From assembly GCA_905236735.1 (NCBI GenBank), contig CAJOOU010000058.1, positions 1 to 5,388 on the forward strand: a stretch of DNA of 5,388 bases, read 5' to 3'. The notes under the pieces are model-generated. The model did not search any database. It saw nothing but the letters and a program-made list of their open reading frames with translations, and was not told the DNA's origin. This document shows, piece by piece, positions 5,362-5,388 of the stretch (its first letter is position 1; the number at the start of each line of letters is the position of its first letter). A program made the translations under genes and the position numbers. The stretch comes from an uncultured Eubacterium sp. GTDB taxonomy: Bacteria; Bacillota; Clostridia; Lachnospirales; Lachnospiraceae.

Positions 5362-5388
5362 GCATTCGATTATCGGGTTCGCGAAGCG

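Noticed and set aside
5370..5388. tRNA T-arm-like GGGTTCGCGAA at the right edge
   Set aside because: The flanking stem does not close, no other tRNA parts are visible, and TTCGCGAA is simply a short palindrome.
1..5388. CRISPR arrays, insertion sequences, attachment sites, rRNA or tRNA genes
   Set aside because: I found no regularly spaced repeats, transposase-like frames, terminal repeats or structured RNA gene signatures.

Overview
This window looks like a chromosomal stretch from a low-GC Gram-positive anaerobe, most likely a member of the Lachnospiraceae (Butyrivibrio-like). The evidence is the AT-rich coding sequence with frequent ATA codons, strong AGGAGG-type ribosome binding sites, tight gene spacing, a DUF6472-like small cysteine protein, and a seven-helix GGDEF/EAL protein of the kind these bacteria carry. 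The genus is inference and cannot be fixed from this sequence alone.

Left end (1-624): decaying genes. A PIN-domain (VapC-like) toxin reads leftward off the window edge. Its frame is well conserved but carries a TAA stop at codon 3. Beside it on the plus strand is a short flavodoxin remnant that lacks its FMN phosphate-binding N-terminus and its C-terminus. Position 625 starts an intact S66 serine peptidase (LD-carboxypeptidase / MccF-like) with its full Ser-Glu-His triad. A gene-poor stretch (1648-2030) follows. It holds a 16-base perfect palindrome, frame-broken coding-like remnants and a strong 12-bp intrinsic terminator (1925-1958).

Centre and right (2031-5304): four closely packed plus-strand genes, probably one operon. 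They are (1) a seven-helix membrane protein with a degenerate GGDEF domain and an apparently complete EAL phosphodiesterase domain; (2) 13 bases later, a zeta-crystallin-like NAD(P)H:quinone oxidoreductase; (3) with its Shine-Dalgarno overlapping the previous stop codon, an rbsD (D-ribose pyranase) gene reduced to 50 codons by what looks like an in-frame internal deletion that kept both the natural N-terminus and the natural C-terminus; (4) 12 bases later, a 61-residue DUF6472-like four-cysteine protein. Two hairpins close the window. The second is better placed as a terminator for a minus-strand gene entering from the right.

Together these read as ordinary housekeeping and signalling genes mixed with several gene relics. 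I see no clear undescribed multi-gene system. The most informative items are the internally deleted rbsD with preserved translation signals, the PIN toxin with a codon-3 stop, the degenerate GGDEF fused to an intact EAL, and the structured stretches at 1667-1682 and 5311-5361.
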